A stretch of 64,000 nt of DNA from Ornithodoros turicata (GCF_037126465.1 NC_088209.1:25363146-25427145), one strand, 5' to 3'; counted from the stretch's first letter, positions 25,054 through 34,817 are shown. Made by a program: numbers and translations. The notes: generated by a model not told the origin, from the letters alone.

Positions 25054-25384
25054 AGTGGTCCCGATACGGAACTACACCCGTCTGAAGTTTTGGGAGATAA
25101 AGGCTCTCGTGTCCGGCTTCATAAAGTTAGATGGTTCAACAAGAAATAATACTTGGCACGGTGAGCCGCAAAAGGAAGATGTTAGCGCGTTGAGATCGTG
25201 CCCAGCTGTGCTCGCGCCACGGTCGCACTCCAACAATCGGTCGTTATCGACGGTCGCCCGACCTCTGCTGATCCTCCGCGGCCCTCCGGTCCTCCGCCCT
25301 GCAGCCTTTCTGGTCGAGTGCATCGCCGTTGCGACGTAGCGTCCACGAGGGGAAGTTTGGGGCTTCAAATTTCAATTTCTAGCC
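25054..25384 (+). promoter_or_regulatory. Putative 5' region of paralog A
   Basis: GC-rich sequence lies just upstream of the start codon. A TATA-like CATAAAG occurs near 25120. No clear initiator was found. The region is assigned by position only. Confidence 0.25.
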
Positions 25385-27185
25385 ATGCAGGCTGCCAAGA
25401 AAACAGCGGATGGCGCGTCGGTTCAAATTACGACAGAGACTGCCGTCTCTACGACGACTGTGATTACGCCGCCCGGATCTCCCGGCACGCTCCCTGTTGA
25501 AGTCCCCAAAGGGACGGGTTCCAGAATAGAGGTAAGGCTTAAGAGTTTGGATAAACTACGGAAACTGCGGCAACCACACTTCGGTGGCGCTGCCTGACGG
25601 CGACAAGATTAGGGCTCCGCTGCCCCAACCTAACTTAAGCTAACTTCACTAAGGTAACCTAGGCTAACTTGATTTAACCCGATATTAGGCATTGCCGAAC
25701 GTAGCCGCTGCCTTCACGCTACTGCCTCTGGTAGAAGTGTCGTTGCCGTAGTTTAGCCAGAATTCTTTCTTTTTGACATGAAAGCGTCCGAGTTTGGTTT
25801 GGTAGCCAGGTCGAAATGTACGACGCAATGAAATTATGCCAAATTTCACGACTCGATAACTTTGCGAATAATAAACCGTTAGTAACCAACCGGCCGAACC
25901 CAGATAGCTTACACGTGTAAGATTCTAGCTAACAAGGTCATTGCGGCGGCTGACGCTAATCTCTGGGTGTGGCGGGCGCGTGCGAAAGAGGCGGACATAC
26001 AGGGGTACGCGTACCTTGCGGGCAGTCTATCTCGCGAACGCGCGAAGCTAGGACGCCGATCGAGGTGTCGTCGGAAAGCGCTAGAGATGTTCCACCTTGA
26101 CCTTAAGCGATATCGGCTTCAACAATAATAACCAAAATTTTATAAATTTGCAAATTTAAAATATCAAAATGTTGCCACAATGTTGGCACATACGAAACTA
26201 AAATATGATCAGAACCGAAGGAAAGTAAAGAGTCAATCAGAAGCAAGAGCGGCTCGAGAGGAACCCAAAAAGCCCCCCAAAGTCCAGCACCGAGCGATCG
26301 AGAGGGCTACGGGAGCGCCGAAGAGGATTAGCGGCGGAGGCAAATTCGACTGCCGGCGCCCACAGCGATCCCTTCCCCTGTACCAGCGGGGCAACATCGA
26401 CTTGTGCGAGTGTGAACGTGAGCTACGAAGAAGATGGAGTGCATCCAGAGCACTGTGGAGGAGCCAGAGCCGAGTAACGGAATAGGAGGTCATGACGTTT
26501 TCGTGTAAAACACACAACTGAGCCCGCCCCAATTTTTTCTCCTTAGGCTGAAAAGCTGGTTTCGTACGACAGGAAAGACTATGCTTAGAGTATGGCGTAG
26601 ATCTAGCCCAGCTGGTGGACAAACTCCATGATGTGCAAAAAGCCTGAGTTTGGGCAACAACGATGGACGGGACGTGTCCTGTCCCTATAGTTGATGCCTT
26701 TCCTATGCTACACTTACCCACAGGTTCCTGTACTGTACTTTAGTGGTCGCCTCCTCTGCATTTTGAGGCTTTCACATGGTACTTGTAGCACTGGAAGCAA
26801 ATTTGTAATTCCGGCCGGATAGTTAAATGAGCTTTTGTCTCAACAGATAACCACGAAGAAATTCCCCAACGCCGAGCAGTCCGGAAGCTGTGCCGTATTC
26901 GGCTGCGGAAAGTGCAACGTCCAAACGACTGTTTCAGAAGAGGGTGCCAATTACGTGATCACGGCTGAAGACGGCCAGGTTCGGACGATTCACGTTCCCG
27001 CAGCCAAAAGCAAGTCCGGCTCCGCGAAAGCGGTGCTCGAGAAGAGAGTAACCCTCGAAGATGGCATCGAAATCATCGAGGAATTTGAAGACGGCGTGAT
27101 GGTCAGAAAAACGTTGAACGGTAAAGAGCAGCCGCTACAAGAAGCTGCGCCCAAAGCAGAGGGTGAGGAAAAGAAAGACAAATAA
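25385..27185 (+). CDS. Two-exon gene, DNAJB6-C-terminus-like protein without a J domain (paralog A)
   Basis: Exon 1 is 25385-25531 (49 codons) and exon 2 is 26847-27185. The intron is 1315 bp, phase 0, with donor GTAAGG and acceptor CAACAG. The joined protein has 161 residues. Exon 1 is Ser/Thr-rich (VSTTTVITPP). Exon 2 carries a Cys cluster (C64, C69, C72), a first DG-centred unit (about 73-100, with TTVSEEG and EDGQVRTIHVP), a linker, and a second unit (about 114-147) ending VRKTLNGKEQPLQ. An acidic/Lys tail follows. No signal peptide, membrane segment or HPD-bearing J domain is seen. From memory, the second unit resembles the C-terminal end of DNAJB6-type Hsp40 proteins (VEEDG...LTINGKEQLL). 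A chaperone-related, soluble role is inference. The ATG in AGCCATGC is the first in frame. The stop codon lies inside AATAAA. The structure is confident, the function is not. Confidence 0.8.
25532..26846 (+). other. Intron of paralog A
   Basis: The intron is bounded by GTAAGG and CAACAG. It contains no recognisable transposon. Its ORFs (26180-26485 +, 26233-26721 -) have no family features I can name. Confidence 0.75.
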
Positions 27186-27186
27186 A
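27181..27186 (+). promoter_or_regulatory. AATAAA polyadenylation signal overlapping the stop codon of paralog A
   Basis: The hexamer AATAAA contains the TAA stop (27183-27185). If it is used, the 3'UTR would be only about 15-35 nt. No other canonical AATAAA is seen in the next 200 bp. Confidence 0.5.
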
Positions 27187-27436
27187 GACTCTCTCGACCT
27201 ATAGTTTATCGATTCTTGCCGTGTACTTGTACATCCTAGTTTGGTTACTACCCGATGTAAATTGATGTTCTGAGGCTGGAAAGCAGAGGAAGGACAGACT
27301 CACATATGCGTGAGTAGATGTGGTTTGGCCCTCCAAATGACGCAGCCTTGGAAGTCGTTGGGGAGGCGTTCTTAGTTGAATTGGTACTAGAGTAACTAAA
27401 TAAGCTACGCTTCGGAGTATCGACACTGAGGCAAAA

Positions 27437-27560
27437 GGGCGAGATGGATGACTCTAGCTAGCCCTGGATCGGTAATCCAGAAGATGTGGGTTCGAGTCCA
27501 GCAGCTGGCTAACCTTTTCAGTGACTTCCTTCTTTCCCCGTTGGTTGCCACAGGTAGCCA
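27437..27560 (+). repeat. tRNA-like SINE (SINE-5) just downstream of paralog A
   Basis: A tRNA-like head has B box GTGGGTTCGAGTCC followed by CAGCTGGCTAACC and a non-tRNA body. The acceptor ends do not pair, so it is a SINE rather than a tRNA gene. Confidence 0.5.
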
Positions 27561-28277
27561 GGTGTCGCAGGTAGTTGCGGACGCATGTGAATAATGTACG
27601 TATGGGTTTATACATATTTGTATTGCATAGTCGTAGTAGTAGTAGTCATAACTGCATGACTGGGGTCATTGATGTTTTGTAGTGTAATGATTCGAGATCG
27701 GAATTGCTGACTGACGTATATTTGACGGAAGTACTGTGTTTACTTATTATCTCAGGATTACTATTACTGATATAGCCGACTGTGATGGCTGACAGGCGTT
27801 ACGCTAACATTGAAGGCAGGATTGGTTTGGTGTAAAGAAAAATGAAATGGAGAATGCGGCGCAAAAGTTGAAGGTTACTAGTTGCCAACATTGAAGGTAA
27901 CAGCTACTTATACCATTGTTACTTAACAATACGTGAATAATATAGTAAACGTGACAGGGAAAGGAAGATTTGGAGGTCTGTTTTTGCCTATGCTCTGCAA
28001 GGAGTTAACCCTCCTTCTATAAGCCAGAACACACTCCCCTAGTCCACGTCGCAGCCACGCTACCTTTTCGCTTAGCGTAAGTCTATACCTTTCTCATCGC
28101 CCATGACGTAGCCACTAGCGCCCTCGTATAGCAGTTCTTACGATGGCGGTGGTAGCACCGGGCAGTATCAGGCCGTTTCGTCCGTGTGTAACGCTGTGTT
28201 TCTAGCCAGCGTTCGTGCTGTCTGTTGGTTCTGGCAAGAAACGCAGCTATTGTATTGTATGCTTGAAAGCTTAGGAT

Positions 28278-28400
28278 GCTTAGAAGTCGGCCCAGGACGC
28301 ACATTCCCCCAGGGCGTCAGTCGTGACGTTGCCCACCTCGGTGAGGCTGACAACGGCGAGCCCTTTCACCAGCACCCCCCCCACCCCCACCACCACCCCC
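28278..28400 (+). repeat. SINE-3 fragment, 3' half with (ACC)-rich tail
   Basis: It starts in TTAGAAGTCGGCCCAGGACG and runs through GGCGTCAGTCGTGACG to a CCACC-rich tail. It is 5' truncated and lies between the two paralogs. Confidence 0.75.
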
Positions 28401-28509
28401 ACTCCGCATTTCTGGTTTCCATTCCTCTCCCCTCCTGGCTAGAACTCTGTCGGTCCTGTGTAATCGGGCCTATGTACCGGGCGGCAAGTCTCCTTGGATA
28501 GCTCTGTCG

Positions 28510-28708
28510 GTCGGTGCTGGTGAAAGGGCTCGAGGTTGTCGGCCTCACAGATGTGGGCAACGACACGACTGACACCCTGGGGGAATGTGCGTCCTGGGCC
28601 GACTTCTAAGGGAACTGTGCCGGCATATGTCTGAAAACGTCTGAGGAAAACCTAGGAAAAACCGAGACAGCACGGTCGTCACCGGGATTCGAACCCAGGT
28701 ACCTCCCA
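28510..28708 (-). repeat. SINE-3 copy, inverted
   Basis: On the minus strand it carries the B-box-like GGTTCGAATCCCGGTG followed by the family body and the start of the tail. It faces the 28278-28400 copy tail to tail. Confidence 0.75.
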
Positions 28709-28772
28709 GGTTCGAATCCCGGTTCCGGCTGTGCTGTCTGGGGTTTTTCCTGGGTCGGAATCCCTCCAGGTT
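28706..28772 (+). repeat. SINE-3 fragment, 5' part
   Basis: GGTTCGAATCCCGG and CTGTGCTGTCTGGGG are joined head to head with the inverted copy on its left. The copy ends abruptly after TTCCTGGGT. Confidence 0.65.
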
Positions 28773-28904
28773 CCTTGCATAGCTCCTTGAAGTATGACCT
28801 ACAAAGTGGTACGATGGACAATCTATTTTTTTTTCTTCTTTTTCTTGGATAATGTGTGCAGGGTTAGAACATTATCTTCTTTTTCCTCCCACTCTGGATC
28901 TCGT

Positions 28905-28990
28905 GTACTCCTCCTCCTCCTCCTCCTCCCTCTTCTTCTTCTTCCTCTCAAAAGATGGCCGTGGGCCTCTTCTTCTTCCTTTTTTTTTTG
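28905..28990 (+). repeat. (TCC)/(TTC) low-complexity tract
   Basis: Pyrimidine trinucleotide repeats extend to a poly-T run near 28981. Confidence 0.8.
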
Positions 28991-29094
28991 TGCGTGTGTG
29001 CAATGGCATGAACTATAAGAGCTGCGGCGATAAATTTGGCCTGCGTCCAGCGATTACATGCTCAGCGGATACGTTTCCGCGCTAATTAGAACGA

Positions 29095-29200
29095 CAACCT
29101 TATGGGGCCACCCACCGTGTAGGTCCGTCCGTAGCTTTACAGGGTCACGTGAGAGTGATCACGTGACCGAAAATTGTCCGACGACGATGGCCCTATAAAG
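29095..29200 (-). repeat. CACGTG-rich dispersed repeat R23, copy upstream of paralog B
   Basis: It shares, in reverse orientation, a block with 23664-23760 and 55935-56025. The block has TCACGTG motifs, then ACGGAC(G/A)(G/A)(G/A)CCTACACGGTGG and a CTATAAAG nearby. Confidence 0.6.
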
Positions 29201-29400
29201 GGAACGCAGTTGCACGCATTTTGAACAATTCCGAAAGATGGAGCGAATAAATCTTGAAACACTGCCGAGCGTATGCACGATTTTTGCCATTTTCTACACC
29301 CGTGCGGAAATTATTCGAAGACGACAATGCACGAGCGATGCGCTCGCACCGTCGCTAGCTTGCTAGTCAGTGTCAGTCGGCCCGTCAGTTCGTTCCGACG
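29191..29400 (+). promoter_or_regulatory. Candidate core promoter of paralog B
   Basis: CCCTATAAAG lies at 29191-29200. Three arthropod-type initiator motifs TCAGT lie at 29367, 29373 and 29385. A DPE-like CGACG at 29396-29400 is exactly +28 to +32 from the A at 29369. The predicted 5'UTR is about 140 nt. The TATA-like box is too far upstream to pair with these initiators, so a TATA-less Inr/DPE promoter is preferred. Confidence 0.4.
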
Positions 29401-29511
29401 CAGCGGCTCTCGTTGTTCGATTGCACCAGCCGTCGTTTTGCGGTGTAGCGACAACCCGAGGTAGCGCCTGCGGTCGCGATACTCTTGCCGGAAAAGCTCG
29501 TCGCTTTCGCC

Positions 29512-30122
29512 ATGGCAGGGCCCGGGAAGACGGCGTCCATCGAAATTATTCAGGATGTGGTCATCACCGAAACGGCAGGGCCTAGGTCTCAGTCACCACA
29601 ACCTCAGCTCGCTCCTCCCCCTCCTCCTCCTCCTGAGGCTAGGGGCGCCGGTTCCGTGATCGAGGTAAGGTGTCTTTAATTTACCTCGGTAGTTTGTTAA
29701 CAGGCTTACTCCTCGTGCAGGAATAAGATCGTTCGAAAAGGCGTGGCAGCCTCGTACCGTTCGCTTACTATTTTGGTTATGCGCTTCCAGCGTTTGATGT
29801 AACGGATTGCTTAGGCATTTCCTTTTTCGTCCTATATTAGATAACAACGGCTGACCAGTCGGGGAGCACTACAATGACAGCTGTGAACGGCCCCAACATG
29901 AATGTCAGGACAACGGTTTCGAATGAGGGCACAAACATGCAAGTGACGACGAGCGACGGCAACGTGCGTAACATCAACGTGCCGCCGATTAAACGGAGCA
30001 GCTCCAACGCGCGATTCGAGAGACGCATACTCGTCGTGGACGGCAATGAGACTATGGAAGAGTACGAGAATGGACGGCTCGTCAAGAAGACAATCAATGG
30101 AAAAGAGCAGCCCTTGCAGTAA
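29512..30122 (+). CDS. Two-exon gene, DNAJB6-C-terminus-like protein without a J domain (paralog B)
   Basis: Exon 1 is 29512-29664 (51 codons) and exon 2 is 29841-30122. The intron is 176 bp, phase 0, with donor GTAAGG and acceptor ATATTAG. The protein has 144 residues. The start is in a strong context (CGCCATGG). Exon 1 contains seven consecutive prolines (residues 35-41). In both paralogs exon 1 ends in IE and exon 2 begins with ITT. By eye, the first unit (72-99) matches paralog A at 17 of 28 positions. The second (111-144, ending VKKTINGKEQPLQ) matches at 20 of 34. Paralog A's acidic tail and Cys cluster are absent. The compact intron and intact frame argue for a live gene rather than a retrocopy. 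The similarity to the DNAJB6 C-terminal end is recalled, not searched. No signal peptide or membrane span is seen. Function is unknown. Confidence 0.82.
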
Positions 30123-30196
30123 ATGCCTTCGTCGCAAGAACGGACGACTTTTAGAAGGATTGCTGATGAAAAGAGATGGCCCTTGCAGTAAAATTT
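30095..30196 (+). repeat. Short direct duplication at the 3' end of paralog B
   Basis: The end of the coding region (AAAAGAGCAGCCCTTGCAGTAAA, about 30100-30122) recurs 70 bp downstream as AAAAGAGATGGCCCTTGCAGTAAA (about 30170-30193) in the presumed 3'UTR. Confidence 0.6.
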
Positions 30197-31139
30197 TTCT
30201 GAACTGTTTCTCAGATTGGATTCTTTTGTTGCTTCCTAAAGTAGATTGACTCCAGATGATTCATGCAGAGCTGAGACAAACACGCCAACAAGCCAGCAGC
30301 CAACTTTGAGGACCATATATGGACCTGTGTGTAGAGTAGATTTCAGCGATGTTAAGAATGGCGTCGCTGGAAGTTCCTGATGGCAGTAGTGGGGGAGGGA
30401 CTCTGCTGGCTGCGCCTGCGTAGATGTGTGTCTACGAAAGTTGGCTTGTATAACAAAGCCAGTTGGAGGCACGTTGCTTTTGAGTGCTGTCTCGTTCGTC
30501 GTTTATTGATATCATGTGGACTGGGTACCACGTGCACGACCCACAAGAAAGAGACACCTTCGCCTAAAGTGAAGTGGAAGTTGTATTTCTTTACTCCGAG
30601 ATTCTATTGCAAATAGCATGGTTTGTTTGTCACACAATCATTCCACGTGAGGTTTTGAGTATGATGTGAATGAAATTTTCCGAAACCGTAGCGCTCGTAA
30701 ACACTCTGCAATGAAGTCACGTATGCTGCACGGCTACGCCTGACGACTACCAATAGAATCCGATGCTATCCGCTCCGACGTGTCGGAACCCAAAGTCGTG
30801 TTTGCGATAAAGCTTTGTTTCGCAAAAATTTGCGTTCTGTAGCCGTGGGCTACCCCTGCCTGTGCTCCAAAATGCAAGAATCCTTCGGAAACAAACCCCA
30901 GCATCCGGGCCTGTTTCACGACGTTTTGGGGGCGTTCCGAACCATATTCCACAGCGCCATTTGTGGTCGTGTAGCCGGATGTTTATCCGTACACAGGCAT
31001 GTGTCGCCTACACTGCGGCTCTGAAAAATAATGGCGCAAGGGTTTCCACAGCTGAGAGGACGCTCCCGGTACGGCTAGTATGGGCGCTCTGGACTAGAAG
31101 GCAGTTGGCGCTGCAGTCGCTGGGCAAAACAAAGCCCTA
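30197..31139. other. Unassigned, downstream of paralog B
   Basis: No second exon set and no clear polyadenylation signal recognised. Confidence 0.5.
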
Positions 31140-31430
31140 GGTAAGTTACTGAAAAAGAGTAAGAGTAAGAGTTGCAGTTAGTTCGCACAAATAGTAACTG
31201 AGCTACAGTTACCACGTTAAAGTATAGCTCAGTTACTTTACAGTTACTTTACAGTTGTATCTGAAGAAAGTAACGCCGAAGAAATGTAACAAAAAGAAAA
31301 TTATTTTAACACTTGTACCGTCCAACATAGTTATACCATGTTATAAACAGAGAATTTCCCATGACTAGTTACTACTAGAGACTAGCTATACTGCAAAATG
31401 TAATTAGTTACAGCTATTAGTTATTACCCA
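31140..31430. repeat. GTTAC-rich degenerate repeat block
   Basis: Repeated AGTTACTTTACAGTTAC-type units are present, and AAGTAACG/TAGTTA complements downstream, as at 18921-19524. Confidence 0.5.
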
Positions 31431-33414
31431 AGACTGGTGAGGACTGTGAGTAGAGAAGTATCCGTGACTACCCACTCCCAGCCTAGTAGGACATCAAGCT
31501 CTATGCATGGAGTTAATATAGGCAACATGGCGACGGCCGCGAGTTTCGAATTTAAAATTTTGCCTTTCCTTACAAGTAGAAGTCGCCAAATCCATTGAAG
31601 AATGCGCATTTCTGATATAGTTTTCTGTCTCCTTTCAAAATATCACAATGACTTCATGGTTTTAGAATACTGCAGTTGCAGAGGCTCGTACGTCCCTTTG
31701 CGCCGACGGATGTCTATACGAATCCTATGTACGTCTAACCCCTGAGATGTATTTCCGCTGACCGTATCACGGGGGATTATTTATGTGGTCGGAAATCTTC
31801 TCCCTTTCAGCCGTTCATCACGCAGTGGGGGGGGGGGGGGACATAATTAGCCGCCAGATTAATCGCCAGAGCGAGCAGCTAACGAAACGTAAAAATACAG
31901 CGCGCATTTTCTTCTTCCTCGGGGCTTTTTGTCGATCTTGTACTGCGCTGTCGGCGCGTTTTCTGAATGCCTGGGAAAAGAAGGGGAAAAATCGGAAGGG
32001 AAAACAAAAATTACGACGTGGGTATTTGTTTCGCGTATTTATTACTTCGTATTCAAGGTAATTATTTTGCGTTATAAATCAACGTCACTCCGTTGCCGTC
32101 ATGCCGTCAGTGAACGCTACGAATTTGCACAAATTTTTTAAAGAAGCAGCTATGCTTTCGCAGTTTCGATTTCTTCAGTGGTATGACGTCATCACACGCG
32201 ATATGCGTTCGTCGTTCGTTCGTCAGTGACTGCTATTTGTAGACCAGTGTACAATAGTGAGATTAGACAGTAAGGTTAGTGAGATTAGTAGATTAGTGAG
32301 GTTATGAGCATCACATAGCTGATACATCATGGGCATAAAAGTTCAGTAGCCGCACCGGCTGTATAGCCCGTGTTTTCCTTTTTTGTTTTTTCGCGTACTC
32401 CCGCCAACAGCGTCTCGCATCCCCTCACAAACAGATCTGGTTATGTCTTACTGAAACATCAACAGCTCATTAACTAACAATAACTATTGGTTAGCGTTCA
32501 TAGTCAGCACCTTCCTTCCCTCATTGAGTAAAATCATTAGCTAACCAACTGTTACGCGGACTCAGCACAAGAATACACACAGTGAAAGAATAGAGCGCGA
32601 ACAACGTGAGCATGAGATGAACCACTTGACGTAGAATATAGCCTCGTTTATTGTAATGGAAATAATAAAAATACATGATTTCTACATTTTATAAAATTTC
32701 GACTACAGTCGGCTCGTACGAACCTGTGTCTTCTGGTGATGCATTGAGGCGATTAATGAGTTCCCACCTAATTGTAAAATCGATTTCTAACCGCTTATTT
32801 CCGTGTCTCTATTGATGCTCTAAGGGTCATTGTTCGCTCATTCCGAACAGAGTACGTGAGCCTGGATAGTGCATGCATTCGCGCGTATTGGTTACACAAT
32901 GGAGGAATCTTCGCTTTTGCAATGGTTTCATGGCGGCTTTTGTGGATGGAAACTCAAGCCTTGCTTCTCGATAATTGAATCTATTATATAAGCCCTCGAA
33001 GAGAAAACTGAATCCCCCGCTCTACTCTTCGGCCCATACACGTCTATATTGCGAGAAATTTAGTTTGGAGATGGAACTCTCACCGAAAGCAGGCACAGGG
33101 CTCCCACGCAAGAGGAGCATATTCTGAATTCCTTGCCTTCAGCAGTGGCGACGTAAAGTATTTCGAAGTGGTAGCGAATGCGCTGGGAATACGTATCAGG
33201 GTGTGAACATCTGAATTTTTCTGGCTGCGACGTTATGAGAGCGTGCACGTACATGAATATGAACGCATTCTCGAAACACCGTACATGTATAGGATGTTTT
33301 GTGCGATATGGTATCCACGACAATACAAAGAAATATGGCTGTGGAGCCTAAAAGAATTATGCAAACGAGCTGCTGTGAATATGACGCAGCAGCATAATGA
33401 CACCGTAGCGTAAA
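31431..33414. other. Unassigned
   Basis: A poly-G run lies near 31827-31840. Short GTTAG/GATTAGTGAG repeats near 32260-32305. No gene supported. Confidence 0.5.
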
Positions 33415-33486
33415 CAGAGTTTACTAGTTTACAGAATTACTAGTTACTAGTGCACTACTTGTTAGTACTTAACAGTTACTAGTTTG
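33415..33486. repeat. TTACTAGT-rich degenerate repeat
   Basis: Five or so TTACTAGT / AGTTACTAGT units in 70 bp, akin to the GTTAC blocks. Confidence 0.45.
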
Positions 33487-33623
33487 GTGACCAGGATATG
33501 GGCACCGTTTGAACCTCGCAGGTGTATCCCTGCAACAGAGTTTACTAGGCGAGAGCAGTACTATTTTCGAAGCCTGCTGTGGGCAAGCATTGCGCTTGTC
33601 TCATCCTACACTCTTAAAAATGA

Positions 33624-33705
33624 TGCTGGTGGTGGTGGTGGTGACGAAAACCGGCTTGCCATTGTTGGCCTCAGGAATGTGGGCTGCGTCACGACTGTAG
33701 CCATG
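33624..33705 (-). repeat. SINE-3 3' fragment inside MITE-1
   Basis: It reads (GGT)n, then GTTGGCCTCAGGAATGTGGG and CGTCACGACTG, the reverse of the SINE-3 tail region. ATGAGATG repeats follow. Confidence 0.65.
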
Positions 33706-34071
33706 ATGAGATGAGATGATGAGATGAGATGATGTGATAACAGATGAAGGAATGATGACGGCCGAAAGTTAAGATCTAGGGCAGTCAATGCCAGAGTTGA
33801 TGAGAAGTCCGAGCAGTACTCATAGCCTTTGAGCGAGGCCAGATTCACCACACGCTCCTAGCCAACTATCATCCCGAGTGACATCGTTCTCTCCCCTGAT
33901 CTGTTTAGAACGAGAGGCGCACGCCTTTTTGTGACACTGATGTAGATATGCCAATTGTCACGAAAAGACGTAAGCCTCGCGCTTTCCACAAATCAAGAGT
34001 GATAGAGGTATCTTTCTGTGCAGTGGTTGGCTGTCAGCGTGCTATGCGGTGAAGCTTTGTTTTAGGAATGT

Positions 34072-34168
34072 TCCTCCTGGGCCGACTTCCCCAGGGCGTC
34101 AGTCGTGACGTTGCCCACCTCTGTGAGGCCGACAACGGCAAGCCCGTCACCACCACCACCCACCACCT
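34072..34168 (+). repeat. SINE-3 3' fragment with target-site duplication
   Basis: CCTGGGCCGACTTCCCCAGG through GTGACGTTGCCCACCTCTGT to an (ACC)n tail. It is flanked by TTTGTTTTAGGAATGT and TTTGTTTTAAGAATGT, so it inserted by LINE-type retroposition into MITE-1. Confidence 0.85.
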
Positions 34169-34222
34169 TTGTTTTAAGAATGTACAGTTTGCAATACAAA
34201 CAGAGTTTGGGGTGATGGCATA

Positions 34223-34335
34223 CGCTCTTAAAAATGAACTTCACCACATAGCACGCTCCTAGCCAACCACCATCCCGAATGACAACGGTCTCGTCCCTGA
34301 TTTGTTGAAAACTGGAGGCGGAGCCTATGTCGTAC
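34223..34335. mobile_element. MITE-1 left-arm fragment
   Basis: CGCTCTTAAAAATGAACTTC to TGATTTGTTGAAAACTGGAG. The right arm is absent. Confidence 0.8.
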
Positions 34336-34369
34336 CATCATGCCGTAGATAATGGTTCAAAATAGGCTA

Positions 34370-34618
34370 CACTCTTAAAAATGAACTTCACCGCATAGCA
34401 CGCTCCTAGCCAACCATAATCTCGAATGATATCGTTATCTGCCCTGATTTGATGAAAACAGGAGGCGTACGCCTTTTTTGTGACACTTATGCTGGTCATA
34501 ATTGTCACAGAAAAGGCGTGTGCCTCCCGTTTTCAACAAATCATGACAGACAACGATATCATTCGAGATGATGGTTGGCTAGGAGCGTGCTATAAGGTGA
34601 AGTTCATTTTTAAGAGTG
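34370..34618. mobile_element. MITE-1, full length with TA duplication
   Basis: A 249-bp near-perfect palindrome runs from CACTCTTAAAAATGAACTTC to its complement and is flanked by TA on both sides (34368-34369, 34619-34620). The central segment has GGCGTACGCC and a loop near 34494. The TA duplication places it with Tc1/mariner-type MITEs. Confidence 0.88.
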
Positions 34619-34739
34619 TAGGAACGCAGAGACTTGGCACTTTTGCGACATAGCTATACTTGCCAGACTTACTCTTTTTGTCGTTTGGGGATCGTATACG
34701 TCGGCCGGGGATGTACTATCCCCCCCCCCCTCCTGCTAT

Positions 34740-34817
34740 ATAGTCGTGACGTTGCCCGCATGAGCGTGGCAGGCTACGCCAAACACACAACCACAACTGC
34801 CACCACCACCACCACCT
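34740..34817 (+). repeat. SINE-3-like tail fragment
   Basis: TAGTCGTGACGTTGCCCGC and GAGCGTGGCAGG lead into an (ACC)n tail. It matches 52998-53085 reversed. Confidence 0.55.

Larger units (their letters stand above)
33609..34182. mobile_element. MITE-1 copy interrupted by two SINE-3 fragments
   Basis: Left end CACTCTTAAAAATGA after TA. The arms resume at 33848 (TTCACCACACGCTCCTAGCC). The right end reads TTTGTTTTAAGAATG before TA. SINE-3 pieces lie at 33624-33705 (-) and 34072-34168 (+). Confidence 0.75.

Noticed and set aside
26180..26485. KYDQNRRKV motif recalling a gypsy integrase tail
   Set aside because: The similarity covers about nine residues and the following sequence does not continue the expected pattern.
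26233..26721. 162-codon minus-strand frame in the intron of paralog A
   Set aside because: No recognisable domain and it overlaps another long frame on the opposite strand.
33060..33323. HPD tripeptide that could mark a J domain
   Set aside because: The surrounding residues lack J-domain helices, the strand is opposite to the paralogs and the frame is short.
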